From assembly GCA_017505675.1 (NCBI GenBank), contig JAFVOV010000058.1:1-18866 (forward strand): a stretch of DNA of 18,866 nt, written 5' to 3'. Of this stretch, positions 13,112 through 18,866 are shown one piece after another. Origin of the DNA: Clostridia bacterium. GTDB lineage: Bacteria; Bacillota; Clostridia; Christensenellales; Borkfalkiaceae. Each line of letters begins with the position of its first letter. Position 1 is the first letter of the stretch. The notes below the pieces were generated by a model that was not told where the DNA came from, made no database searches, and saw nothing but the letters and a program-made list of their open reading frames with translations. Both the position numbers and the translations under genes were made by a program.

Positions 13112-14120
13112 TTTTGATTATATTCTCCCCGAAGAATTGATTGCTCAAACACCAGTAAGCCCGCGTGATAGTTCTAGAATGTTGGTGTTTGATAGGGAAA
13201 ACGATAAAATAGAACATAAGCATTTTTACGACTTGGTTGACTTTTTACAAGAAGGTGACCTTTTGGTTAGAAACAACACCAAAGTTTTGCCAGCAAGAAT
13301 GTTTGCTTTTACCCCGAACGGCGGAAAAGTGGAAGTTTTATTGTTAAAAAGATTTGACCTTACCGACTGGGAAGTTTTAGTTAAACCCGGTAAAAAGGCA
13401 AAGCCCGGCGCTAAACTAGTAATATCTGAAGAACTTTCTTTAGAAGTTCTTGAAACCATTGAAGAATCTGGTAGCAGAAAAGTTAGATTTATTTTTAACG
13501 GGGTGTTTGAAGATATTATTTCGCGCATAGGTGAAATGCCATTACCGCCGTATATTACTGAAAAGTTAAAAGACCAAGGGCGTTATCAAACCGTTTACGC
13601 AAAAGTTGACGGTTCTGCGGCTGCGCCAACGGCAGGGTTACATTTTACCAACGAACTTATTGATAGGTTAAAGCAAAAGGGCGTAGAGTTTGCAGACGTT
13701 CTTTTACACGTTGGGCTTGGAACTTTCCGTCCCGTTAAAACGGAAGATATTTTATCTCACCATATGCACTCTGAATATTATGAAGTTGATGAAATTGCTG
13801 CGGAAAAAATCAATAGGGCAAAGCGTGAAGGAAGAAGGGTTATTGCCGTTGGCACTACTAGCGTTAGAACGCTTGAGAGCGCCGCTGATGAAAACGGCTT
13901 TATTAAACCCGTTAAAGGCAATACGGAAATTTTTATTTATCCGCCTTATAAATTTAAATGCGTTGACGCTCTTATAACGAACTTTCATCTTCCGAAATCT
14001 ACGCTGTTAATGTTAGTATCTTCACTATCAACGCGTGAAAAAATGCTTGAAATATATAATACAGCCGTAAAGGAAAGATATCGCTTTTTCTCTTTTGGGG
14101 ACTGTATGTTTATAAAATAA
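13095..14120 (+). CDS. queA: S-adenosylmethionine:tRNA ribosyltransferase-isomerase QueA
   Basis: 341 residues. QueA transfers and isomerises the ribosyl part of SAM onto preQ1 in tRNA, forming epoxyqueuosine, the step after Tgt. Family blocks: SDFDYILPEELIAQTPVSPR at the start, LLVRNNTKVLPARMF, APTAGLHFTNELIDRL, LHVGLGTFRPV and LITNFHLPKSTLLMLVSS near the end. Two adjacent ATGs (13095 and 13098) lie inside the ruvB 3' end. The second matches the family start (MKTSDFD) slightly better, and neither has a Shine-Dalgarno, which fits coupling to ruvB. tgt follows 21 bases later. Confidence 0.95.
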   Translation: MMKTSDFDYILPEELIAQTPVSPRDSSRMLVFDRENDKIEHKHFYDLVDFLQEGDLLVRNNTKVLPARMFAFTPNGGKVEVLLLKRFDLTDWEVLVKPGKKAKPGAKLVISEELSLEVLETIEESGSRKVRFIFNGVFEDIISRIGEMPLPPYITEKLKDQGRYQTVYAKVDGSAAAPTAGLHFTNELIDRLKQKGVEFADVLLHVGLGTFRPVKTEDILSHHMHSEYYEVDEIAAEKINRAKREGRRVIAVGTTSVRTLESAADENGFIKPVKGNTEIFIYPPYKFKCVDALITNFHLPKSTLLMLVSSLSTREKMLEIYNTAVKERYRFFSFGDCMFIK

Positions 14121-14141
14121 AACTATTATTACTTTTTGATT

Positions 14142-15272
14142 ATGGAAAAATTTTACTACGAAACTATTAAACAGGATGCTAAAACAGGCGCGCGCGCGGG
14201 GATACTTCACACTCCGCACGGTGATATTGAAACGCCTACTTTTATGCCCGTCGGCACGCAGGCTAGCGTTAAAGGCGTTACCCCGCGTGACTTAAAGGAA
14301 ACTAAATCACAAATTATTCTCGCTAACACTTATCATCTTTATATGCGACCCGGTGATGAGATTGTTAAAGCCGCAGGTGGGTTACATAAGTTTATGGCTT
14401 GGGATAAGCCTATACTTACCGATAGCGGTGGGTTTCAAGTGTTTTCGCTTGCAAAACTTAATAAGATTAAAGACGACGGCGTTTATTTTAATTCGCACGT
14501 TGATGGAAGCCTGCATTTTATCACGCCCGAAAAGGCAATAGAAATTGAAAACAATTTGGGCGCTGATATTATAATGGCGTTTGACCAGTGTTCGCCTTAC
14601 GGCGCGGATTACGCGGAGTCAAAAATTGCAATGGAACGCACGCTAAAGTGGCTTGACAGATGTTACGCAAAACATAAAAACGATAATCAAGCGTTGTTCC
14701 CCATAGTGCAAGGTAATATGTTTAAAGATTTGCGCGCTATCAGTTTAAGGGAAACTTTGCCTTACGTTAAATACGGTATAGCAATAGGCGGTCTTTCGGT
14801 TGGTGAACCAAAACCGATTATGTACGATATAATGGATTCTATGCTGGACTTTTATCCCACCAACGTTCCGCGTTATCTTATGGGTGTTGGTAGCCCTGAC
14901 TGCTTGGTTGAAGGCGTTAAGCGCGGTATAGATATGTTTGATTGCGTGCTTGCAACGCGCGTTGGTAGGAACGGCACGGCGCTTACGGAAAACGGCAAGG
15001 TCGTAGTTAGAAACGGCGCTTATAAAGAAGATTTCACGCCACTTGACCCTGAATGTGATTGTTATTGCTGTAAAAATTACACTAAAGCGTATTTGCGCCA
15101 CATGATAAACGTTGGCGAAATGATGGGCGGTATGATGTTAAGTTTACACAATATTTCTTATCTAAACAGGCTTATGAGAAAAATGAGAGAAGCGATTTTG
15201 CAAGATTCGTTTAGTGAGTTTAGAGAAGAATTTTACGCTAAAACGGGCGATACTTACCCAAAAATAAATTGA
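14142..15272 (+). CDS. tgt: Queuine/preQ1 tRNA-guanine transglycosylase
   Basis: 376 residues from ATG 14142. Tgt swaps guanine-34 for preQ1 in GUN-anticodon tRNAs (Asp, Asn, His, Tyr), the first tRNA-level step of queuosine synthesis. Seen: ILANTYHLYMRPG, LTDSGGFQVFSL with the catalytic-site Asp, the HVDGSLHFITPE block, FDCVLATRVGRNG with the nucleophile Asp, and a zinc site CDCYCC followed by a His ~25 residues later in MMLSLHN. A TTG two codons upstream (14136) is possible but gains nothing. The ribosome binding site is not obvious. With queA next door the pair forms the queuosine end of the ruv operon. Confidence 0.96.
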   Translation: MEKFYYETIKQDAKTGARAGILHTPHGDIETPTFMPVGTQASVKGVTPRDLKETKSQIILANTYHLYMRPGDEIVKAAGGLHKFMAWDKPILTDSGGFQVFSLAKLNKIKDDGVYFNSHVDGSLHFITPEKAIEIENNLGADIIMAFDQCSPYGADYAESKIAMERTLKWLDRCYAKHKNDNQALFPIVQGNMFKDLRAISLRETLPYVKYGIAIGGLSVGEPKPIMYDIMDSMLDFYPTNVPRYLMGVGSPDCLVEGVKRGIDMFDCVLATRVGRNGTALTENGKVVVRNGAYKEDFTPLDPECDCYCCKNYTKAYLRHMINVGEMMGGMMLSLHNISYLNRLMRKMREAILQDSFSEFREEFYAKTGDTYPKIN

Positions 15273-15310
15273 CGGATTTTATCTAAAATTAAAAACAAGT
15301 TAAAAAACGC

Positions 15311-15339
15311 TTGATTTATAATGATAAATATTTTACAAT
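15311..15339 (+). promoter_or_regulatory. Promoter upstream of yajC
   Basis: TTGATT (15311-15316), 17-base spacer, TACAAT (15334-15339), 40 bases before the yajC ATG. No terminator is seen between tgt and this promoter, so yajC may also be read from the ruv operon. Confidence 0.65.
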
Positions 15340-15379
15340 ATAACAGTAAATAATTTGATAATTAAAGGAGATTATAATT

Positions 15380-15787
15380 ATGTTTTTCAATTTACTTGAA
15401 GATGCTGCAGCACAACAAACTTCGCCTGTTTCTTATATAGTTATGGGCGTACTTATCGTGGCTATTATCGGTCTTTTTATTTGGCAGTCAAGGGCTAACA
15501 AGAAAAGGCAGAAAGAAGCGCAAGATATGGTAAGTTCACTTAAAATCGGTGATAGGGTTAAAACTATCGGTGGAATTTGCGGATTCGTTGTTCAAATTAA
15601 CGACGCTGAAAATACTTTCGTTTTAGAAACCGGTTTAGAAGATAACAAATCTTACGTTAAATTTGATAAAGGCGCAATTTATCAAACCGCACCTGCAAAC
15701 GCAAACGCGGCTGCGCCTGCAAAGGAAGAACCCGCAGCGCCTGTAGAAGAAGCGCCTAAAAAAGAAGAAACCGCTGAAGAAAAGTAA
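15380..15787 (+). CDS. yajC: Preprotein translocase accessory subunit YajC
   Basis: 135 residues. One transmembrane helix (~20-37, IVMGVLIVAIIGLFIWQSRA) is followed by a basic patch and the YajC core (QDMVSSLKIGDRVKTIGGIC, GFVVQINDAENTFVLET). A low-complexity Ala/Pro/Glu/Lys tail (~108-135) follows, longer than in the shortest members. YajC associates with SecDF-YidC in the membrane. AAAGGAG precedes the ATG. The position after tgt is conserved widely, though secDF is not next to it here. The stop is followed by a strong terminator. Confidence 0.93.
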   Translation: MFFNLLEDAAAQQTSPVSYIVMGVLIVAIIGLFIWQSRANKKRQKEAQDMVSSLKIGDRVKTIGGICGFVVQINDAENTFVLETGLEDNKSYVKFDKGAIYQTAPANANAAAPAKEEPAAPVEEAPKKEETAEEK

Positions 15788-15816
15788 AATTTAATTTTTT
15801 ATCATAGTAAATTAAA

Positions 15817-15860
15817 CCCCTGCATATTATTTTATAAACGGTATGCGGGGGTGTTTTTTT
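15817..15860 (+). terminator. Terminator after yajC, abutting the next start codon
   Basis: CCCCTGCATA (15817-15826) pairs with TATGCGGGGG (15842-15851) through one G-U pair, followed by TG and seven T (15854-15860) ending exactly at the next ATG (15861). The 3' arm with its flank (GGGGGTG) resembles a ribosome binding site for that gene. Confidence 0.88.
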
Positions 15861-16241
15861 ATGAAAGAACAAACTAACGGCGGATTTATTTCTAACGTTA
15901 TTAAAGGTATATGTGGCGCAATTATAATAACGCTTGTGGGCGTGCTTATTTTTGCGGGGGTGATAAAGACCGCGCGACTATCTTCTAGCGTGATAAAAGC
16001 GGTTAATCAATTTATTAAAATAATTTCCATTTTTTTAGGGGTGTTCTTTTCGGTTAGAAATGATAAAGGGCTTATAAAAGGCGCATTGATAGGTTTAATT
16101 TCAACCGCAGTAATCTATCTAATATTTTCGCTTATCGGTAGCGATATTGATTTTTCCGTTACCTTTATAATAGATTTGGTGTTCGGTTTAATAGTGGGCG
16201 CAATATCTGGCGTTATTGCAGTAAACGTAAAAAATAGATAA
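15861..16241 (+). CDS. Small four-helix membrane protein (TIGR04086-like)
   Basis: 126 residues from the ATG at 15861, almost all hydrophobic, with about four membrane spans: ~16-36 (ICGAIIITLVGVLIFAGVI), ~47-62 (FIKIISIFLGVFFSVR), ~66-85 (KGALIGLISTAVIYLIFSLI) and ~93-120 (VTFIIDLVFGLIVGAISGVIAV). The pattern and its place right after yajC match the uncharacterised TIGR04086 family found in Clostridia. An upstream in-frame ATG (15843) lies inside the terminator stem and is rejected. The only ribosome binding site is GGGGGTG, which would be locked in the terminator hairpin of read-through RNA. Function unknown. Confidence 0.75.
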   Translation: MKEQTNGGFISNVIKGICGAIIITLVGVLIFAGVIKTARLSSSVIKAVNQFIKIISIFLGVFFSVRNDKGLIKGALIGLISTAVIYLIFSLIGSDIDFSVTFIIDLVFGLIVGAISGVIAVNVKNR

Positions 16242-16255
16242 AAGATATTAAAATA

Positions 16256-16292
16256 AAAAGACTAACTATATTGTAGTTAGTCTTTTGTTTTT
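16256..16292 (+). terminator. Strong terminator closing the core gene block
   Basis: AAAAGACTAACTA (16256-16268) pairs perfectly with TAGTTAGTCTTTT (16274-16286), 13 bp, 5-base loop, then GTTTTT. Confidence 0.92.
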
Positions 16293-16298
16293 ATAGTG

Positions 16299-16329
16299 TT
16301 ATTATCCTTTTTTGGGGATAATAATTTTT
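16299..16329 (+). repeat. Second hairpin/inverted repeat before the ATPase gene
   Basis: TTATTATCC (16299-16307) and GGATAATAA (16316-16324) form a perfect 9-bp inverted repeat with TTTTTTGG between them and TTTTT after. It may be a tandem terminator or an operator for the next gene, whose likely -10 (TATTAT, 16331-16336) follows directly. Confidence 0.6.
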
Positions 16330-16355
16330 GTATTATAAAATAAAAAAGGTAAATT

Positions 16356-17045
16356 ATGGATAGAATTTATACGGGTTTTAAAAGTTTAGACGAGCATTTG
16401 AAAATCCACAAAGGCGATTTGGTAGTTATTGGTGGTAGACCAGCGATAGGAAAAACGTGTTTTTTATGCTCAATGATAGAAAGAACGATTGATAAACAAA
16501 AAATACTGTTTTTCACTATGCAAATTAATAGGCATAAAGCGATTGAAAGAATTAGTATTTTAGATGGTCAAACTGATAACGATTTGTATATTTACGAAAA
16601 TGTTTTTAATTTTGAAGAACTATTGTGTAAAGTTATTGAAAGGAAAATGAAATCGGGTGTTGACGCTGTATATATTGATGAGTTTGAAACCTTTTTAGTT
16701 TATTCAAACTGTTATGAAAAAGAACTTATATTAAAACTTTTAGATTTAGCAAAGAAACTTGACGTTGCGGTAATTGTAAGTGACGGTATGATTTTTAATA
16801 ATAGAAGACGTTCTTTATGTATAGATTTAAGACATAAAGAATTTATAAAATATGCTGATAAAATTATTACAATCAATCGCCCAGATAAAAATGCAACGGA
16901 AAGAGAGATTAGAGATGGCTTGGTGGAAAAAGGCATAGCGGAAATTAGAATTGATAAAGATATGGAAGAATATTATAGTCCATTTATAAATTTAAAATTT
17001 GATAGCAATTCTTTAACGTTTAATGAAATACCTACAATGCCTTGA
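16356..17045 (+). CDS. Stand-alone DnaB-C-like (RecA-fold) P-loop ATPase
   Basis: 229 residues matching only the C-terminal ATPase half of DnaB helicase. It begins IYTGFKSLDEHLKIHKGDLV, the DnaB-C entry, and has Walker A GRPAIGKT (27-34) and Walker B VYIDEF (105-110, D108/E109; DnaB usually has DY here). A late segment KIITINRPDKNATEREIRDG resembles the arginine-bearing IxxxxRP/DExY part of DnaB. The N-terminal primase-interacting domain is absent and the usual SQLxR segment is replaced by IVSDGMIF. It is therefore unlikely to be the replicative helicase; a mobile-element or defence-associated ATPase is more likely. AAAGG (16346-16350) precedes the ATG. Few GC-rich codons are used compared with the genes before it. 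The -35 of the next gene overlaps its stop codon. Confidence 0.78.
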   Translation: MDRIYTGFKSLDEHLKIHKGDLVVIGGRPAIGKTCFLCSMIERTIDKQKILFFTMQINRHKAIERISILDGQTDNDLYIYENVFNFEELLCKVIERKMKSGVDAVYIDEFETFLVYSNCYEKELILKLLDLAKKLDVAVIVSDGMIFNNRRRSLCIDLRHKEFIKYADKIITINRPDKNATEREIRDGLVEKGIAEIRIDKDMEEYYSPFINLKFDSNSLTFNEIPTMP

Positions 17046-17078
17046 TTTATTGTGACAATTTTGGTATAATAATTATAC
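17042..17078 (+). promoter_or_regulatory. WYL-gene promoter with palindrome over the -10
   Basis: TTGATT (17042-17047), 17 bases, TATAAT (17065-17070) with extended TG. The -35 overlaps the stop codon of the ATPase gene. GTATAAT-A-ATTATAC (17064-17078) is a perfect palindrome around the -10, a likely autoregulatory site. Confidence 0.7.
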
Positions 17079-17099
17079 TAAAATAAAGGTGATATGGAA

Positions 17100-18086
17100 A
17101 TGGAAAGTTTTGAACCGAAAAAGTTGGCGTTAATTAGAGTTTTGCAAATTTTGGAGCGACATAGTGACTGCGAACACCCTATAAAACACGATAAAATAGT
17201 TGACCTTTTAGAGAGTGAATATGGGTTAGTAATCGAAAGAAAGGCTATCGGTAGAAATATATCACTACTTAACGAAGCGGGGTATGAAATTGAAACTACC
17301 AAAAAAGGCTCGTATTTAGCAGAGCGCATGTTTGAAGATAGCGAACTAAAACTTTTAATAGACGGCGTTTTATCAAGTAAGCATATAACCCCAAAGCAAT
17401 CAAAAGAGTTAATTGAAAAACTTTGTAATCAAGCAAATAAATATTTTAAAAAGCACGTTAAGAATATTTATTCGGTGCAAGACTGGAACAAAACTGAAAA
17501 CGTTGCCGTGTTTTATAATATTGAAATTATTGACGAAGCCATTGAAACTGACAAGCAAATCAAGTTTGATTATAATAAATATGGCGTAGACAAGAAAATG
17601 CACCGTTCTGCAATTCATACGGTTAGCCCTTATCAAATGATATTGCATAACCAACGCTATTATTTAATGGGGTATAATGAAAAGTGGGAACATATTCAAT
17701 ATTACCGTATGGATAGAATTACTGATATTGAACTTATAGATAAAAGCAGAACGCCTTTAAAATCAATTAAAGGCTTTGAAAGCGGAATTGACTATAAAAG
17801 GTTTTCTTCTTCAATGCCGTATATGTTTTACGACGAGCCACAAGCAGTTGAATTTATTGCAGACGGCTGGGCGATAGACCAAATTATAGACTGGTTTGGT
17901 AAAGATATAAAGATTGAAGAGCGAGAGGACGGACGGTTTTTAATAAAGGTAAAAGCAAGTATTAACGCAATGGAATACTGGTCAATGCAATACATGAACG
18001 CTGTCGAAGTTTTGTCGCCGTTAGAATTAAGAGAACGAATTAAGAAAAACGTTCAAGTCGCAAACGAAAAATATAAAAAGACTTGA
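17100..18086 (+). CDS. WYL-domain transcriptional regulator (BrxR/CapW-like layout)
   Basis: 328 residues from ATG 17100. AAAGGTG (17085-17091) stands eight bases upstream; an in-frame ATG at 17094 is too close to it. Domains: winged helix-turn-helix at ~8-75 (LALIRVLQILERHSD... HDKIVDLLESEYGLVIERKA), WYL domain at ~150-212 with the core VSPYQMILHNQRYYLMGY and IQYYRMDRITDI, and a C-terminal WCX domain at ~245-325 (VEFIADGWAIDQIIDWFG... GRFLIKVKASINAMEYW... VEVLSPLELRERI). WYL domains sense nucleic-acid or nucleotide ligands, and BrxR/CapW-type proteins repress anti-phage operons until infection. It lies between the DnaB-C-like ATPase and the PD-(D/E)XK gene, each with its own promoter. Assignment is firm; the target is inferred. 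Confidence 0.9.
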   Translation: MESFEPKKLALIRVLQILERHSDCEHPIKHDKIVDLLESEYGLVIERKAIGRNISLLNEAGYEIETTKKGSYLAERMFEDSELKLLIDGVLSSKHITPKQSKELIEKLCNQANKYFKKHVKNIYSVQDWNKTENVAVFYNIEIIDEAIETDKQIKFDYNKYGVDKKMHRSAIHTVSPYQMILHNQRYYLMGYNEKWEHIQYYRMDRITDIELIDKSRTPLKSIKGFESGIDYKRFSSSMPYMFYDEPQAVEFIADGWAIDQIIDWFGKDIKIEEREDGRFLIKVKASINAMEYWSMQYMNAVEVLSPLELRERIKKNVQVANEKYKKT

Positions 18087-18110
18087 CATTTTTCGGGGGG
18101 GGGGTACAAT
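18083..18110 (+). promoter_or_regulatory. Promoter with a G10 tract as spacer (candidate phase-variable switch)
   Basis: TTGACA (18083-18088) overlaps the WYL stop codon. TACAAT follows at 18105-18110 after 16 bases, of which ten are an unbroken G run (18095-18104). The nuclease ATG is 29 bases past the -10. Adding or losing G by slipped-strand mispairing would set the spacer to 15, 16, 17 or 18 and change promoter strength. Confidence 0.75.
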
Positions 18111-18139
18111 GAAAGAAATAAACGAAAAAGGGGATATTT

Positions 18140-18866
18140 ATGGGGAAATCAATTTCATTTTTTAATCCATATTCGCAAGGTGAAAATCAAGTTACAAATT
18201 ATTGTGGACTTATGTTGAAAATGTTATATAAAGAAAGTCCTGAGGCATTTGAAAAAACTATTAATGATTTAATTTCTGATTCAAGAGAAAGTTTTAGTTG
18301 TTTGCCAGACTTTTCGCAACAGGTTAAAAAGTCAAATAGTATACCAGATTTATGTTTTTCACAACAAGCATTCGAAATTTATTTTGAAACAAAGAAAACG
18401 GATTGGTTTTATAATAACCAAATAGAAAGGCATATTGACGGATTTGAAAGCAATAATAAAGCAATTAAGCGAATTTTGTTTTTATTAACGAACGAGTTTA
18501 ATCCAGATGAAGAAAGAATAAAAGACGGCGTTGATTATGCGCTAGAAAAAGGTGTAATTTTGCAAAAACTAACCTTTAAAGATTTTCTTGATACTCTAAA
18601 ACGACTAATTAAAGAAAATGAATTTGAACTCTCAAAATACTTTAGAGAATATCTTAAGGATTTTGAAGATTATTTATCAACAAATGGATTTCTCAATGAT
18701 TGGCAAAATCTTTTAGATGTAATAAATTGTAGAGGCACAAAGGAAGAAATTGAGAAGGAGTTTTATTTGTGTCCGAATATAAAAACCTATTCACATAGAA
18801 GAGCAAAATACTTTGGTGCATATTGGGATAAAAATGTAAATTACATAGCAGAAATAAAAGCAAAAA
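18140..18866 (+). CDS. PD-(D/E)XK nuclease-fold protein (partial at window end)
   Basis: An open frame from ATG 18140 to the window edge, at least 242 residues, preceded by AAAGGGGA (18127-18134). The N-terminus (MGKSISFFNPYSQGENQVTN) leads to a PD-(D/E)XK core: Pro69-Asp70 (SIPDLCF), then Glu83-x-Lys85 in FEIYFETKKTDW, then Gln94 in NNQIERHIDGF. These are the spacing and residues of metal-dependent nucleases of the restriction-enzyme superfamily. A later alpha/beta part (IKRILFLLTNEF... GVILQKLTFKDFLDTL) would complete the fold, and more domains may lie beyond the window. Catalytic residues look intact. Codon use is strongly AT-biased compared with the core genes. A restriction or anti-phage role is inferred from fold, WYL neighbour and promoter; no methyltransferase is visible. 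Confidence 0.72.
   Translation, partial: MGKSISFFNPYSQGENQVTNYCGLMLKMLYKESPEAFEKTINDLISDSRESFSCLPDFSQQVKKSNSIPDLCFSQQAFEIYFETKKTDWFYNNQIERHIDGFESNNKAIKRILFLLTNEFNPDEERIKDGVDYALEKGVILQKLTFKDFLDTLKRLIKENEFELSKYFREYLKDFEDYLSTNGFLNDWQNLLDVINCRGTKEEIEKEFYLCPNIKTYSHRRAKYFGAYWDKNVNYIAEIKAK

Noticed and set aside
16356..17045. Replicative helicase DnaB
   Set aside because: The N-terminal domain is missing and key DnaB segments are altered; only the RecA-like half is present.
1..18866. CRISPR array, insertion sequence or transposase
   Set aside because: No regularly spaced repeats, no terminal inverted repeats with a transposase frame, and no integrase seen.

Overview
The window looks like a chromosome segment from a low-GC Gram-positive bacterium, most likely an uncultured Clostridia-type Firmicute. 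The reasons are AT-rich intergenic DNA, AAGGAG-type ribosome binding sites, sigma-A promoters, a SpoVB-like flippase, an infC-rpmI-rplT operon with an attenuator leader, a DegV protein, an archaeal-type AspRS, and a small Clostridia-type membrane protein behind yajC. I cannot place it to genus.

Layout. (1) 1-3700: a partial SpoVB-like flippase (minus strand) diverges from a small two-LysM protein. An SPFH/Band-7 gene plus a ribbon-helix-helix regulator follow, behind a promoter that carries a tandem palindromic operator. A shared terminator separates these from a convergent archaeal-type aspartyl-tRNA synthetase. (2) 3700-6000: a DegV fatty-acid-binding protein and a membrane-anchored protein with four DUF1508/YegP units. 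(3) 6030-8920: the infC-rpmI-rplT operon, with a leader terminator and a probable AUU start for infC, then a TrmH-family rRNA methyltransferase and YebC. (4) 8921-9592: a 672-base gene-free stretch full of RNA-like hairpins. It contains a strong candidate small RNA of about 105 nt with its own extended -10 promoter, a closed four-way-junction fold and a terminator. (5) 9593-10846: a lipoprotein HtrA/DegP-type protease with a PDZ domain. (6) 10915-16241: the conserved ruvC-ruvA-ruvB-queA-tgt-yajC cluster and a small membrane protein, i.e. Holliday-junction processing, queuosine tRNA modification and protein export. (7) 16242-18866: two consecutive hairpins, then an accessory module that reads as more AT-rich. 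It holds a stand-alone DnaB-C/RecA-fold ATPase, a WYL regulator of the BrxR/CapW type and a PD-(D/E)XK nuclease-fold protein cut off by the window edge.

The most interesting signal is at 18083-18110. A run of ten G lies exactly between a consensus -35 (TTGACA) and -10 (TACAAT), directly upstream of the nuclease gene. Slippage in such a tract would change the promoter spacer from 16 nt and so switch the nuclease on or off. Together with the WYL regulator and the ATPase this looks like a candidate phase-variable defence module. Other points worth a look are the orphan small RNA at 9293-9399, the TGATATCA tandem operator next to a ribbon-helix-helix gene, likely leaderless mRNAs for ruvC and the LysM gene, palindromes centred on -10 boxes, and terminators whose U-runs abut the next reading frame.
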